Shown here in pieces: positions 1-6,333 of a stretch of 11,089 nucleotides of DNA. The position numbers were made by a program, and so were the translations under genes. The stretch comes from Actinomycetes bacterium. Lineage in GTDB: Bacteria > Actinomycetota > Acidimicrobiia > Acidimicrobiales > JAKAOS01. Below the pieces are notes generated by a model that saw only the letters and a list, made by a program, of their open reading frames with translations, did no database searches and was not told the DNA's origin. The stretch's first letter is position 1. Each line of letters starts with the position of its first letter. The DNA lies in NCBI GenBank assembly GCA_021790615.1, contig JAJYGW010000119.1, forward strand, positions 1 to 11,089. Reading direction: 5' to 3'.

Positions 1-653
1 CGGCAGGGGACCTGCTCGCAGCAGGCCTCGGGGTGAGAGAGGAGCAGGTGCGGCTGGTTCCCGAGGGCGTCGACCACCTGGTGCCGCCCGACGACGCGGC
101 AGCGGACCAGCTCCTCGCCCGGATCGGGCTCGAGCACGAGGCGGGGTTCCTCCTCACCGTCGGGACCCTCGAGCCGCGGAAGAACCTGGCCCGTCTCGTC
201 GAGGCCTACGGCATGGCGCGGCCGAAGCTTCCCGAGCCGTGGCCGCTCGTCGTCGTCGGCCCGAGAGGGTGGTCCGGCGGTGACGGTGCCGTGACCGCTC
301 CGGGGGTGCTCTTGACGGGTCCGCTCGATCCGGGAGTGTTGGCGGCGTTGTACGCGAGAGCAAGGAGCATGGTGTACGTGCCGGTGTTCGAGGGTTTCGG
401 GCTGCCGGCTGCCGAGGCGATGCTGTCGGGTGCACCGGTCGTAGCGAGCACAGGCCTCCCGAGCACGGGCGATGCCGCCCTCTCGGTCGACCCGACCGAC
501 GTCGCGGCGATGGCGTCGGCACTCGTGCTCGCCTCCGTCGACGGGCTCGAGCGCGAGCGCTTGCGAGCCGTCGGCGAGCGCCATGCGCGGACGCTCACCT
601 GGAGGCGTTGCGCAGCGTCCCACGCCGAGGCCTGGCGCGAGGCCGCGGGGTGA
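1..653 (+). CDS. GT4-family glycosyltransferase, C-terminal part (5' end outside window)
   Basis: This is a retaining GT-B glycosyltransferase of family GT4, which transfers a sugar from a nucleotide donor at the cytoplasmic membrane face. The frame is open to the left edge (first full codon at position 3), so the GTG at 33 is probably internal and the N-terminal acceptor domain lies upstream. The donor-binding domain is visible: VGTLEPRKN at about 159-185, the usual start of the second Rossmann domain, then VPVFEGFGLPAAEAM, whose E-x7-E pair (codons 390-392 and 414-416) is the GT4 donor-sugar signature. The C-terminal helix ends in the expected TWRRCAASHAEAW pattern. Its stop overlaps the next gene's GTG by 4 nt, so the two are translationally coupled. 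It is a paralogue of that neighbour. Donor and acceptor cannot be read from sequence; GDP-mannose or GDP-rhamnose is an inference from the nearby reductase. Confidence 0.9.
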   Translation, partial: AGDLLAAGLGVREEQVRLVPEGVDHLVPPDDAAADQLLARIGLEHEAGFLLTVGTLEPRKNLARLVEAYGMARPKLPEPWPLVVVGPRGWSGGDGAVTAPGVLLTGPLDPGVLAALYARARSMVYVPVFEGFGLPAAEAMLSGAPVVASTGLPSTGDAALSVDPTDVAAMASALVLASVDGLERERLRAVGERHARTLTWRRCAASHAEAWREAAG

Positions 654-1840
654 GATCCGGGCGCGACGGCGACGCCGTCGAGGTCGTCCTCGACGTGAGC
701 GCCGTGCCGGTCAAGCCCGCCGGAGCGGGTCGGTACATCGTCGAGCTCGCCCGGGCGCTCGGCCAAAGGCCGGACGTGGATCTCGGGCTGGTGACGCGCC
801 GGGAGGACACCGGTCGATGGCGAGCTGTCGCCCCCCAAGCCGCTCTGCACGCATGGGTCCCGAACGCCCGGCCGGTCAGGTTGGCGTACGAGCGTGCCGT
901 TCTCGGGCGACGTGTGGCGACGCGGTGCGGGCGCGGCGCCGTCTACCACGGCCCGCACTACACACTGCCGGCAGGACTTGCGGGGCCGAAGGTCGTGACC
1001 TTCCACGACCTCACGTTCTTCGATCACCCGGAGTGGCACGAGGCGGCGAAGGTGAACGTCTTCCGGGCGGCGATCCGCCGATCGGCCCGGATCGCCGACG
1101 TGGTCGTCTGCGTGAGCCCGACGACGGCGCGGCGCCTTGCCGAGCTGATCGACGTCAAGGGCGAGGTGGTGGTTGCCGAGCACGGTGTCGACCACGACCG
1201 GTTCCGGCCGGGCGAGGTGGACACGAGTGTGCTCCCGAGCGGCCTGCGAGCTGCCGGAGCTGCGGCGCAGGCCGGCGGGGGCGGCGCAGGCCTGATCCTT
1301 CACGTAGGGACTCTCGAGCCCCGCAAGGGGATCGTCGACCTCGTCGATGCGTTCGGGAGGCTCGCCGCCTCACGCCCTCTGGTGCAGCTCGTCCTCGTGG
1401 GTCTGCCCGGCTGGGGCGCCGCCGAGGTGACCGGAGCCGTCGCGGCCTCGCCGGCTCGGGACCGCATAGTCCTGCCCGGCTTCGTGTCCGACGAGGCCGT
1501 CGTCACCCTCATGCGGGCGGCCGACGTGGTCGCCTACCCGAGCCGGGAGGAGGGCTTCGGCCTCCCTGCACTCGAGGCGATGGCGGTCGGCGCGACGCTC
1601 GTGACCACCGAGGGCACGGCGATGGCGGACTTCAGTGAGGGTGCCGCCTGGCTCGCCCGGCCCGGTGATCCCGTCTCTCTCGCGAGCGCCATCTCGGCTG
1701 CACTCGACGCGCCGGCAGAGGAGCGGGCCCGAAGGCGCGGAATCGGTCTCGAGCGTTCCGCCGCCTTCACGTGGCAGCGGACGGCCGATCTCCATGTCGC
1801 GGCCTACCGGCAGGCCCGCGACGCAGCGGTGCTCTCCTGA
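650..1840 (+). CDS. GT4-family glycosyltransferase (mannosyl/rhamnosyltransferase-like)
   Basis: A complete GT4 glycosyltransferase of 396 residues, a normal length for the family. I chose the GTG at 650 because it forms a GTGA overlap with the previous stop and places the first beta strand (VEVVLDVSAV) close to the N-terminus; an in-frame TTG at 608 would add 14 Arg-rich residues with no family resemblance. The N-terminal domain has the glycine-rich acceptor loop KPAGAGRY (about residues 22-29) and HDLTFFDHPEW (119-129), typical of bacterial mannosyltransferases. The C-terminal donor domain has VGTLEPRKG (219-227) and the E-x7-E signature EGFGLPALE (301-309). There is no signal peptide or membrane span, so it is probably a peripheral cytoplasmic enzyme. 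Together with the upstream paralogue it would add successive sugars to a lipid-linked glycan. An 88-nt gap separates it from the reductase gene. Family is certain; substrate is inferred. Confidence 0.93.
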   Translation: MRSGRDGDAVEVVLDVSAVPVKPAGAGRYIVELARALGQRPDVDLGLVTRREDTGRWRAVAPQAALHAWVPNARPVRLAYERAVLGRRVATRCGRGAVYHGPHYTLPAGLAGPKVVTFHDLTFFDHPEWHEAAKVNVFRAAIRRSARIADVVVCVSPTTARRLAELIDVKGEVVVAEHGVDHDRFRPGEVDTSVLPSGLRAAGAAAQAGGGGAGLILHVGTLEPRKGIVDLVDAFGRLAASRPLVQLVLVGLPGWGAAEVTGAVAASPARDRIVLPGFVSDEAVVTLMRAADVVAYPSREEGFGLPALEAMAVGATLVTTEGTAMADFSEGAAWLARPGDPVSLASAISAALDAPAEERARRRGIGLERSAAFTWQRTADLHVAAYRQARDAAVLS

Positions 1841-1916
1841 GCCGTTCGGGCGGCTTCCCGCCACGAGCAGTCGAGGCATCGGGGATCGTGCAATGAGTGA
1901 CGGCGAGCTCCGCCGA

Positions 1917-1922
1917 TAGGGT
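1917..1922 (+). promoter_or_regulatory. Candidate -10 box (TAGGGT) just upstream of the reductase gene
   Basis: TAGGGT fits the actinobacterial TANNNT -10 consensus and ends exactly 6 nt before the ATG at 1929, the geometry expected for a leaderless transcript. No convincing -35 is seen about 17 nt upstream (TGAGTG at 1894-1899 is poor). The same bases overlap an SD-like AGGGTGAG, so the site could equally be a ribosome-binding site within a read-through operon. Confidence 0.35.
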
Positions 1923-1928
1923 GAGCCG

Positions 1929-2816
1929 ATGCTCGCTTACGTCACTGGAGCGGCCGGTTTCGTCGGCAGCTGGCTGACACGACATCTTCGCAGCTCCGGG
2001 GACACCGTGGTCGGCGTGGACGCGGACATCGACGTGAGGGACGGCGCGGCGGTGAAGGAGTCGCTCACGTCGGTCGCGCCCGACGTCGTCTACCACCTCG
2101 CCGGCCTGGCGCACGTCGGACGTTCCTGGGAGGATCCGGCACCGACGTTTCTCGTGAACGCCCTCGGGACGCTTAACGTCCTCGAAGCGGCGGTGTCGTG
2201 CTCGGATCCGCCGAGGGTGCTCGTCGTGAGCTCGGCGGAGGTCTACGGCTCCGCCGGAGGGGTCCAGGTGACCGAGGACGCCCCCTTGCGCCCGGTGAGC
2301 CCGTACGCGTCGAGCAAGGTGGCAGCCGAATTCCTCGCGCTCCAGGAGCACCTCGGTCGCGGCTTGGCGGTGGTGCGGGCGCGTCCCTTCAACCACGTCG
2401 GACCCGGCCAGAGCGCTGAGTTCGTCGTATCGGCGCTCGCTCGCCGGATCGTGGCTGCCGAGCGCGCCGGCGGAGCCGGGGTGCCCGTCGGCAACCTCGA
2501 GGCCGAGCGTGACTTCACCGACGTGAGGGATGTGGTCCGGGCCTACCGGCTGCTCGCCGAGCGGGGCCGGGCGGGCGAGGCCTACAACGTCGCGAGCGGT
2601 CAGGCGACCACAGTGCGCGACGTCGCCGACCGGCTCGCGGCGCTCGCGACCTGTCGTGTCGAGCTCGTCCCTGACAGGTCGCTCATGCGCCCGGTCGACG
2701 TGCCGGTGTTCCTCGGCGACGCGAGCCGGCTGCGCGACGAGACGGGATGGGCGCCCGAGATCCCGCTCGAGCAGACCCTCGTCGATGTGCTCGAGTACTG
2801 GCGCAGTCGCGATTGA
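1929..2816 (+). CDS. rmd: NAD(P)-dependent sugar reductase, probable GDP-6-deoxy-D-mannose reductase
   Basis: An extended short-chain dehydrogenase of 295 residues. It likely reduces GDP-4-dehydro-6-deoxy-D-mannose to GDP-D-rhamnose with NAD(P)H, in the cytoplasm. Visible motifs are the dinucleotide-binding GAAGFVG (7-13), HLAGLAHV (56-63), the catalytic Ser (S101/S102) in VSSAEVYG, and the Y126-x3-K130 pair in SPYASSK. Features recalled from bacterial Rmd rather than generic epimerases are RPFNHVGPGQ (152-161), RDFTDVRDVVRAY, YNVASGQ and the TGWAPEIPLEQTL ending. The partner dehydratase Gmd is not in the window, but a phosphomannomutase gene begins at its right end, consistent with a GDP-mannose route. 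The two GT4 genes upstream are natural users of the product. A different GDP- or dTDP-sugar epimerase/reductase is possible but fits less well. The gene is followed by a strong inverted repeat. Confidence 0.8.
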   Translation: MLAYVTGAAGFVGSWLTRHLRSSGDTVVGVDADIDVRDGAAVKESLTSVAPDVVYHLAGLAHVGRSWEDPAPTFLVNALGTLNVLEAAVSCSDPPRVLVVSSAEVYGSAGGVQVTEDAPLRPVSPYASSKVAAEFLALQEHLGRGLAVVRARPFNHVGPGQSAEFVVSALARRIVAAERAGGAGVPVGNLEAERDFTDVRDVVRAYRLLAERGRAGEAYNVASGQATTVRDVADRLAALATCRVELVPDRSLMRPVDVPVFLGDASRLRDETGWAPEIPLEQTLVDVLEYWRSRD

Positions 2817-2829
2817 CCGTCAGGAAGCG

Positions 2830-2875
2830 AAGAGGCCCGCCTCCTCCGAGGGGGGTTGGGGGAGGCGGGCCTCTT
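2830..2875. terminator. Perfect 15-bp inverted repeat, probable bidirectional terminator
   Basis: AAGAGGCCCGCCTCC (2830-2844) and its exact reverse complement (2861-2875) flank a 16-nt loop. The hairpin sits between the convergent rmd and the minus-strand small gene and begins 14 nt after the rmd stop codon. The stem ends in AA/TT pairs but no long U-tract follows on either strand, as is common for terminators in high-GC actinobacteria. It probably ends both transcripts. Confidence 0.8.
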
Positions 2876-2941
2876 CAAACCCCGGCTCGACCTCGCCGCC
2901 GTCTGAGGGGGGAAGACGTGCGGTGAGAGAGCCGGGAGACC

Positions 2942-3313
2942 TCAGGCCGCCAACTGCTCCTTCACGAAGGCGCGGATCTGGTCGCGGGCGTCCTGCGCCT
3001 GCTTGACAGCGAGGCGCGCCTGAGCCGGGAGCCGCTCGGCCACGGGCTCGAACGCATCGTCGGCGGCGTCGATCAGTTGGCCGAGAGCGCCGTCGACGTC
3101 AGCCCACGCTCTCGCCAACTGGGAACGGATGTCCGCCAGAGGACCTTCTGTCGCCCCGCGCTGCTGCTCGAGCTGCTCCATGAGCTCATGTCGCGCCACC
3201 TGGGCCCTCTGGAAGGCGACCACCCCGAGGCCGACGGCGACGTACGCCGCGTCCTGGGCCACCCGGCTGAGATCCTCTGCCGTCCTCGTGAAATCCTGTC
3301 GAATGCTTGGCAT
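2942..3313 (-). CDS. Small helical protein of unknown function
   Basis: A 123-residue protein I cannot assign to a named family. The ATG at 3313 is well supported: AAGGAG lies 7 nt upstream and a canonical promoter lies further up. The sequence is almost wholly predicted helix, rich in Ala, Gln, Asp/Glu and Arg, with no Cys. A short apolar stretch (AAYVAVGLGVVAFQ, about 22-35) could be a membrane-touching or amphipathic helix. It is followed by charged, Gln-rich helices (RHELMEQLEQQR, 41-52; then 60-84 and 95-121) with coiled-coil-like spacing. The overall look recalls phasin-like or envelope-associated helical proteins, but that is only resemblance in composition. It runs against the glycan cluster and shares its upstream region with the GT2 gene, so it is not obviously part of either operon. 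Strong expression signals suggest an abundant protein. Confidence 0.75.
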   Translation of the reverse strand: MPSIRQDFTRTAEDLSRVAQDAAYVAVGLGVVAFQRAQVARHELMEQLEQQRGATEGPLADIRSQLARAWADVDGALGQLIDAADDAFEPVAERLPAQARLAVKQAQDARDQIRAFVKEQLAA

Positions 3314-3320
3314 CGAAACA

Positions 3321-3326
3321 CTCCTT
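3321..3326 (-). promoter_or_regulatory. Strong Shine-Dalgarno AAGGAG for the small helical protein
   Basis: On the minus strand AAGGAG is followed by 7 nt and then the ATG at 3313. It is the clearest ribosome-binding site in the window and fixes this gene's start. Confidence 0.85.
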
Positions 3327-3357
3327 GTCGCACCGCTCGACTAGTTCTCTGCTGCCT

Positions 3358-3386
3358 AGTGTAGCGCAAGTTGCTAACACTTGCAA
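3358..3386 (-). promoter_or_regulatory. Sigma-70-type promoter for the small helical protein
   Basis: Read on the minus strand, TTGCAA (3386-3381) and TACACT (3363-3358) are separated by exactly 17 nt, matching the housekeeping -35/-10 arrangement. Transcription would start near 3350, giving a leader of about 37 nt that carries the AAGGAG site. The -35 lies inside the TTGC-box cluster. Confidence 0.65.
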
Positions 3387-3396
3387 GCACTTGCAG
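3366..3396. repeat. Three 10-bp-phased TTGC boxes, candidate operator
   Basis: TTGC occurs at 3371-3374, 3381-3384 and 3391-3394, exactly 10 bp apart, so all three face the same side of the helix. The last two are within the direct repeat CACTTGCA (3378-3385 and 3388-3395). The block also includes the small palindromes GCAAGTTGC (3366-3374) and CTTGCAAG (3380-3387). It covers the -35 of the minus-strand promoter and lies just upstream of the GT2 gene, so a bound regulator could affect both. I do not recognise the regulator. Confidence 0.5.
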
Positions 3397-3402
3397 CGCG
3401 AG

Positions 3403-3408
3403 TAGCCT
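3403..3408 (+). promoter_or_regulatory. Candidate -10 box (TAGCCT) for the GT2 gene
   Basis: TAGCCT fits TANNNT and lies 9 nt before the ATG at 3418, which has no Shine-Dalgarno site. The palindromic TTGCAA at 3381-3386 stands 16 nt upstream and could act as its -35 as well as that of the opposite promoter. A leaderless or nearly leaderless transcript is inferred. Confidence 0.4.
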
Positions 3409-3417
3409 GCCCAGCTG

Positions 3418-6333
3418 ATGCCGGAGGAGTTGGCACCGCCGGTCGTCGCTGTCGTAGTGGCCTCCGAGCCGGGTGATTGGTTCGAGGCGTGCCTCGTGTC
3501 ACTGTGCAGCCAGGACTATCCGAACCTTGCGCTGCTCGTGGTCGATGACGGCAGTGCGTCCGACCTGACGTCTCGAGTCGCCGCCGTGAACCCGGCGGCG
3601 ATCATCCGTCGCCGCACCGAGCGTGGCGGCTACGCAGCCTCTGCCAACGAGGCCCTGCACGGCGTGGAAGGGGCGGCCTTCTTCCTCTTCTGCCACGACG
3701 ACGTCGAGCTCGACCCCTCCGCCCTGCACACGCTCGTATCGGAGTCCTTCCGAACGAACGCGGGTGTCGTCGGGCCGAAGCTCGTGAACGCGGCAGCGCC
3801 CGAGCACATCCGCCAGGTCGGCCTCGGCATGCACCGGCTCGGCACTCCCGCGCCGCGGGTCCGGCCCGACGAGCTCGATCAGGCTCAGCACGACGAGGCT
3901 CGCGAGGTCTTCGCCGTACCCGGCGCCTGCACTCTCGTGCGCGCAGACCTGTTCGAGGCGCTCGGGGGCTTTGACCCCACCATCTCGATGTTCGGCGAGG
4001 ACGTCGACTTCTGCTGGCGGGCGCAGGTGGCCGGTGCGCGGGTCGCGGTGGCTCCGGAGGCCCGAGTCGCCCACCGCGAGGCGGCGAGCACGGGTGTGAG
4101 GCCCGTCGAGGACGTCGAGCTGCTGCGCCGCCGCCATGAGTTGCGGGCACCGCTCAAGAACTACGGGTTCCCCCGGCGGGCGATGGCCATCATCGAGCTG
4201 CTCCTCCTCGGTCTCGCTGAGGTCGTGCTCGGGGTCTCGAGCGGCGAACGGGAACGGTCGCGACGCGTCTGGCGCGCGTGGCGGTGGAACTTCGCCGAGC
4301 GGGCGACGCTTCGCCTGGCGCGCCGTCACCTCCGGGAGATCCGGCAGGTCCCCGACCGGGTGCTGGTGGCGCGCATGGTCGGCCGCAGCAGGCTTCGGAG
4401 CTACCTGCGCCCGGAGGCACCGGAGATGCCGGACGATCACCCCGTCGTCCGCAACGAGTGGCAGCGCGTCGGGACGTGGTGGGGGCGCTTGCGGCACGGG
4501 CAGGTGCCGGCCGGCCAGCTCACCTTGGAAGGCCTGCTCGTCGTGATCGGACTCCTCGGCCTGCGCGACGTCCTCTTCTCACGGCTGCCCGTCATCGGCC
4601 AGCTCGTCGGCATGCCGTCCGGCTCGACATTGCTCAGCCAGTACTTCGGGGGCATCAACAACGGCACTGGAGTGCACGCAGCCCCGACGGCATACGGGCT
4701 CGTCGGGCTGCTCGGCCTCGTGCTCGCCAACAGCACCGCCACGGCGTGGAAGCTCATCGCGGTCGGCTCGCTGCTTGCCGGCGCGATAGGCGTCTCGAGG
4801 CTCGGCAAGCCTTTCGCGTCGAGCCGGGGAAGACTCGTCGCGGCGATCGCCTTCGTCGGTCTCCCCCTTGCGTGGAACTCCGTGGCCACGGGGAACGTTG
4901 CCTCGGCGGTCACGCTCGGCATCACGCCGTACGCGCTCGCGAGGATCGGTCGGGCGACGGCCCTCGCGCCGTTCGGAGGCGACCAGGCGATCGCGCGTTC
5001 GGCCCACGGGTTGCTCGGGGAGATCGTGCCGTTGGGCCTGTTGCTGGCGGTTCAAGCGGCCCTCGCGCCGGCCGGGCTGCTCGGCCTCGCGGCCGTCCTC
5101 GTCGCCGTGGTCGTGGTGTGCCTGGTGACCGGGCGCACACGTGCCGCCGGGAGGGCCGTGCTGGTGCTCGCCGGTGCACTGATCGTGGCTTTCTTCTGCT
5201 GCCTGCCCTGGTCGGCCAGTTGGTTCGCGCACGGAGCCGACTGGAGCGCGTTCGCGGGCGCGGTGCCCGGCGACCCTACGAGCGCGGCTTCGCTGCTGCG
5301 GGGTCACGTCGGTCCCGTCGGGGCGTGGTGGGGCACCTGGGGCCTCGCAATCGCCGGCGGTTACGTGCTCTTCGTCGGCCGAGGTGAGCGCTTGTTCTGG
5401 GCGACCGCCTTCTGGCTCGCCGCTGCCGGAGCCGTCTGCCTGGCGTGGGCCGGGTCGGAGGGCTGGCTCGGGGCCGGCGGTGGCGCTTCGGCGACGATCG
5501 CTGCTCCGGCGTCGGCCGCCGTCGCTGCGCTCTGCGGGCTCGGTGTCGCCGCCTTCGAGCACGACGTGGTCGCGCGGACCTCGCTCGGCTGGCGGCAGGC
5601 GTCGGGCGCGCTCGCCTCGTGCTGCCTCCTCGTCGGAATGGTCCCGGCGCTCGGAGTCGCCCTCGGCGGGCGGGCCGACCTCCCGCCGTCGGGAGTCGAC
5701 CAGACCCTCGGCTGGACCCTGCCCGCTGCGCACCAGGCGTACCGCGTCCTGTGGCTCGGCGACCCGCGGTCACTTCCCGCCTCCGGCTGGCAGCTCACGC
5801 CGGGGGTTTCCTGGTATGCGACTGCCACCGGCCTTCCGAGCGCCGATCAGGTGTGGCCGGCGGCGTCTCCGGGCCGGCTCGCTCGCGCTCCGAAAGCGAT
5901 CCGGGCGGCAGAGACCGGTCACACCGTGGACGTCGGCGCACTGCTCGCCCCGATCGGGGTCCGCTACCTCGTGCTCCCGGTGTCGGACGCGCCGGAGCTC
6001 GCCGGCACGCAGAACCCGCCCCTCGTGGCCCCACCGCCGCCCCAGCTGCTCGCGGCGCTGCGCGCGCAGAACGACCTCGTTGAGCGCCCGATCGAGGCGG
6101 GTGCGATCGTGTTCGTGAACGCCGACTGGGCACCGCACGACGGTGCGGGGTTGGCGGCTCTCGCTCCCCGTGGCGTCGCCGGCCAGGGAGCCGGTACACG
6201 AGATGCCGGTGTCGCGCTCGGGGTGCTCGCCTGGGTGCTCGCTCTCGGTGAGGGGGTCCTTCGTCGCCGCCGGTGGGACCGCCTTCCTCTCACCACGTCA
6301 GCCGTGCTCGTCATGAAGGGTGCGGCGCAGTGA
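3418..6333 (+). CDS. GT2 glycosyltransferase fused to a large polytopic membrane region
   Basis: A 971-residue two-part protein. Residues 1 to about 255 form an inverting GT2 (GT-A fold) domain resembling WbbL-type rhamnosyltransferases: VVDDGS (41-46, nucleotide binding), the DXD-equivalent CHDDVELD (92-99), and GEDVDFCWR (193-201) carrying the catalytic-base region. The rest is membrane-embedded, with roughly ten hydrophobic segments, for example around 257-275, 371-388, 424-440, 473-490, 532-570, 579-597, 634-655, 659-678 and 729-750. Between about 755 and 930 there is a probably extracytoplasmic domain containing YRVLWLGDPRSLP (775-787), followed by a last span near 940-955. The cytoplasmic GT domain may pass sugar to a lipid carrier while the membrane part handles or polymerises it. 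That part is inference. The stop overlaps the next gene's GTG by 4 nt. The ATG at 3418 has no clear ribosome-binding site; a leaderless start is plausible. Confidence 0.9.
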   Translation: MPEELAPPVVAVVVASEPGDWFEACLVSLCSQDYPNLALLVVDDGSASDLTSRVAAVNPAAIIRRRTERGGYAASANEALHGVEGAAFFLFCHDDVELDPSALHTLVSESFRTNAGVVGPKLVNAAAPEHIRQVGLGMHRLGTPAPRVRPDELDQAQHDEAREVFAVPGACTLVRADLFEALGGFDPTISMFGEDVDFCWRAQVAGARVAVAPEARVAHREAASTGVRPVEDVELLRRRHELRAPLKNYGFPRRAMAIIELLLLGLAEVVLGVSSGERERSRRVWRAWRWNFAERATLRLARRHLREIRQVPDRVLVARMVGRSRLRSYLRPEAPEMPDDHPVVRNEWQRVGTWWGRLRHGQVPAGQLTLEGLLVVIGLLGLRDVLFSRLPVIGQLVGMPSGSTLLSQYFGGINNGTGVHAAPTAYGLVGLLGLVLANSTATAWKLIAVGSLLAGAIGVSRLGKPFASSRGRLVAAIAFVGLPLAWNSVATGNVASAVTLGITPYALARIGRATALAPFGGDQAIARSAHGLLGEIVPLGLLLAVQAALAPAGLLGLAAVLVAVVVVCLVTGRTRAAGRAVLVLAGALIVAFFCCLPWSASWFAHGADWSAFAGAVPGDPTSAASLLRGHVGPVGAWWGTWGLAIAGGYVLFVGRGERLFWATAFWLAAAGAVCLAWAGSEGWLGAGGGASATIAAPASAAVAALCGLGVAAFEHDVVARTSLGWRQASGALASCCLLVGMVPALGVALGGRADLPPSGVDQTLGWTLPAAHQAYRVLWLGDPRSLPASGWQLTPGVSWYATATGLPSADQVWPAASPGRLARAPKAIRAAETGHTVDVGALLAPIGVRYLVLPVSDAPELAGTQNPPLVAPPPPQLLAALRAQNDLVERPIEAGAIVFVNADWAPHDGAGLAALAPRGVAGQGAGTRDAGVALGVLAWVLALGEGVLRRRRWDRLPLTTSAVLVMKGAAQ

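Noticed and set aside
206..1303. 365-codon minus-strand open frame opposite the two GT4 genes
   Set aside because: It overlaps two well-supported glycosyltransferases and shows no recognisable domain; long antisense frames are expected at this GC content.
472..1638. 388-codon plus-strand frame across the GT4 genes
   Set aside because: Arg/Pro-rich shadow; both GT4 frames carry intact family signatures over the same stretch.
1848..1862. Small hairpin (GGCGG-CTTC-CCGCC) after the second GT4 gene, considered as a terminator
   Set aside because: A 5-bp stem with no U-tract in very GC-rich DNA is expected by chance.
3366..3396. TTGC cluster considered as a HAIR, CIRCE or LexA operator
   Set aside because: It matches neither CTTGAGT-N7-ACTCAAG, TTAGCACTC-N9-GAGTGCTAA, nor the GAAC-N4-GTTC type.
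4278..5387. 369-codon plus-strand frame within the GT2 gene
   Set aside because: A frame-shifted shadow with very high Arg content, whereas the GT2 frame continues unbroken with membrane segments.
3499..5733. Two long minus-strand frames (3499-4497 and 4579-5733) opposite the GT2 gene
   Set aside because: Low-complexity Arg/Pro/Asp-rich translations with no motifs, opposite a clearly coding GT2-membrane protein.
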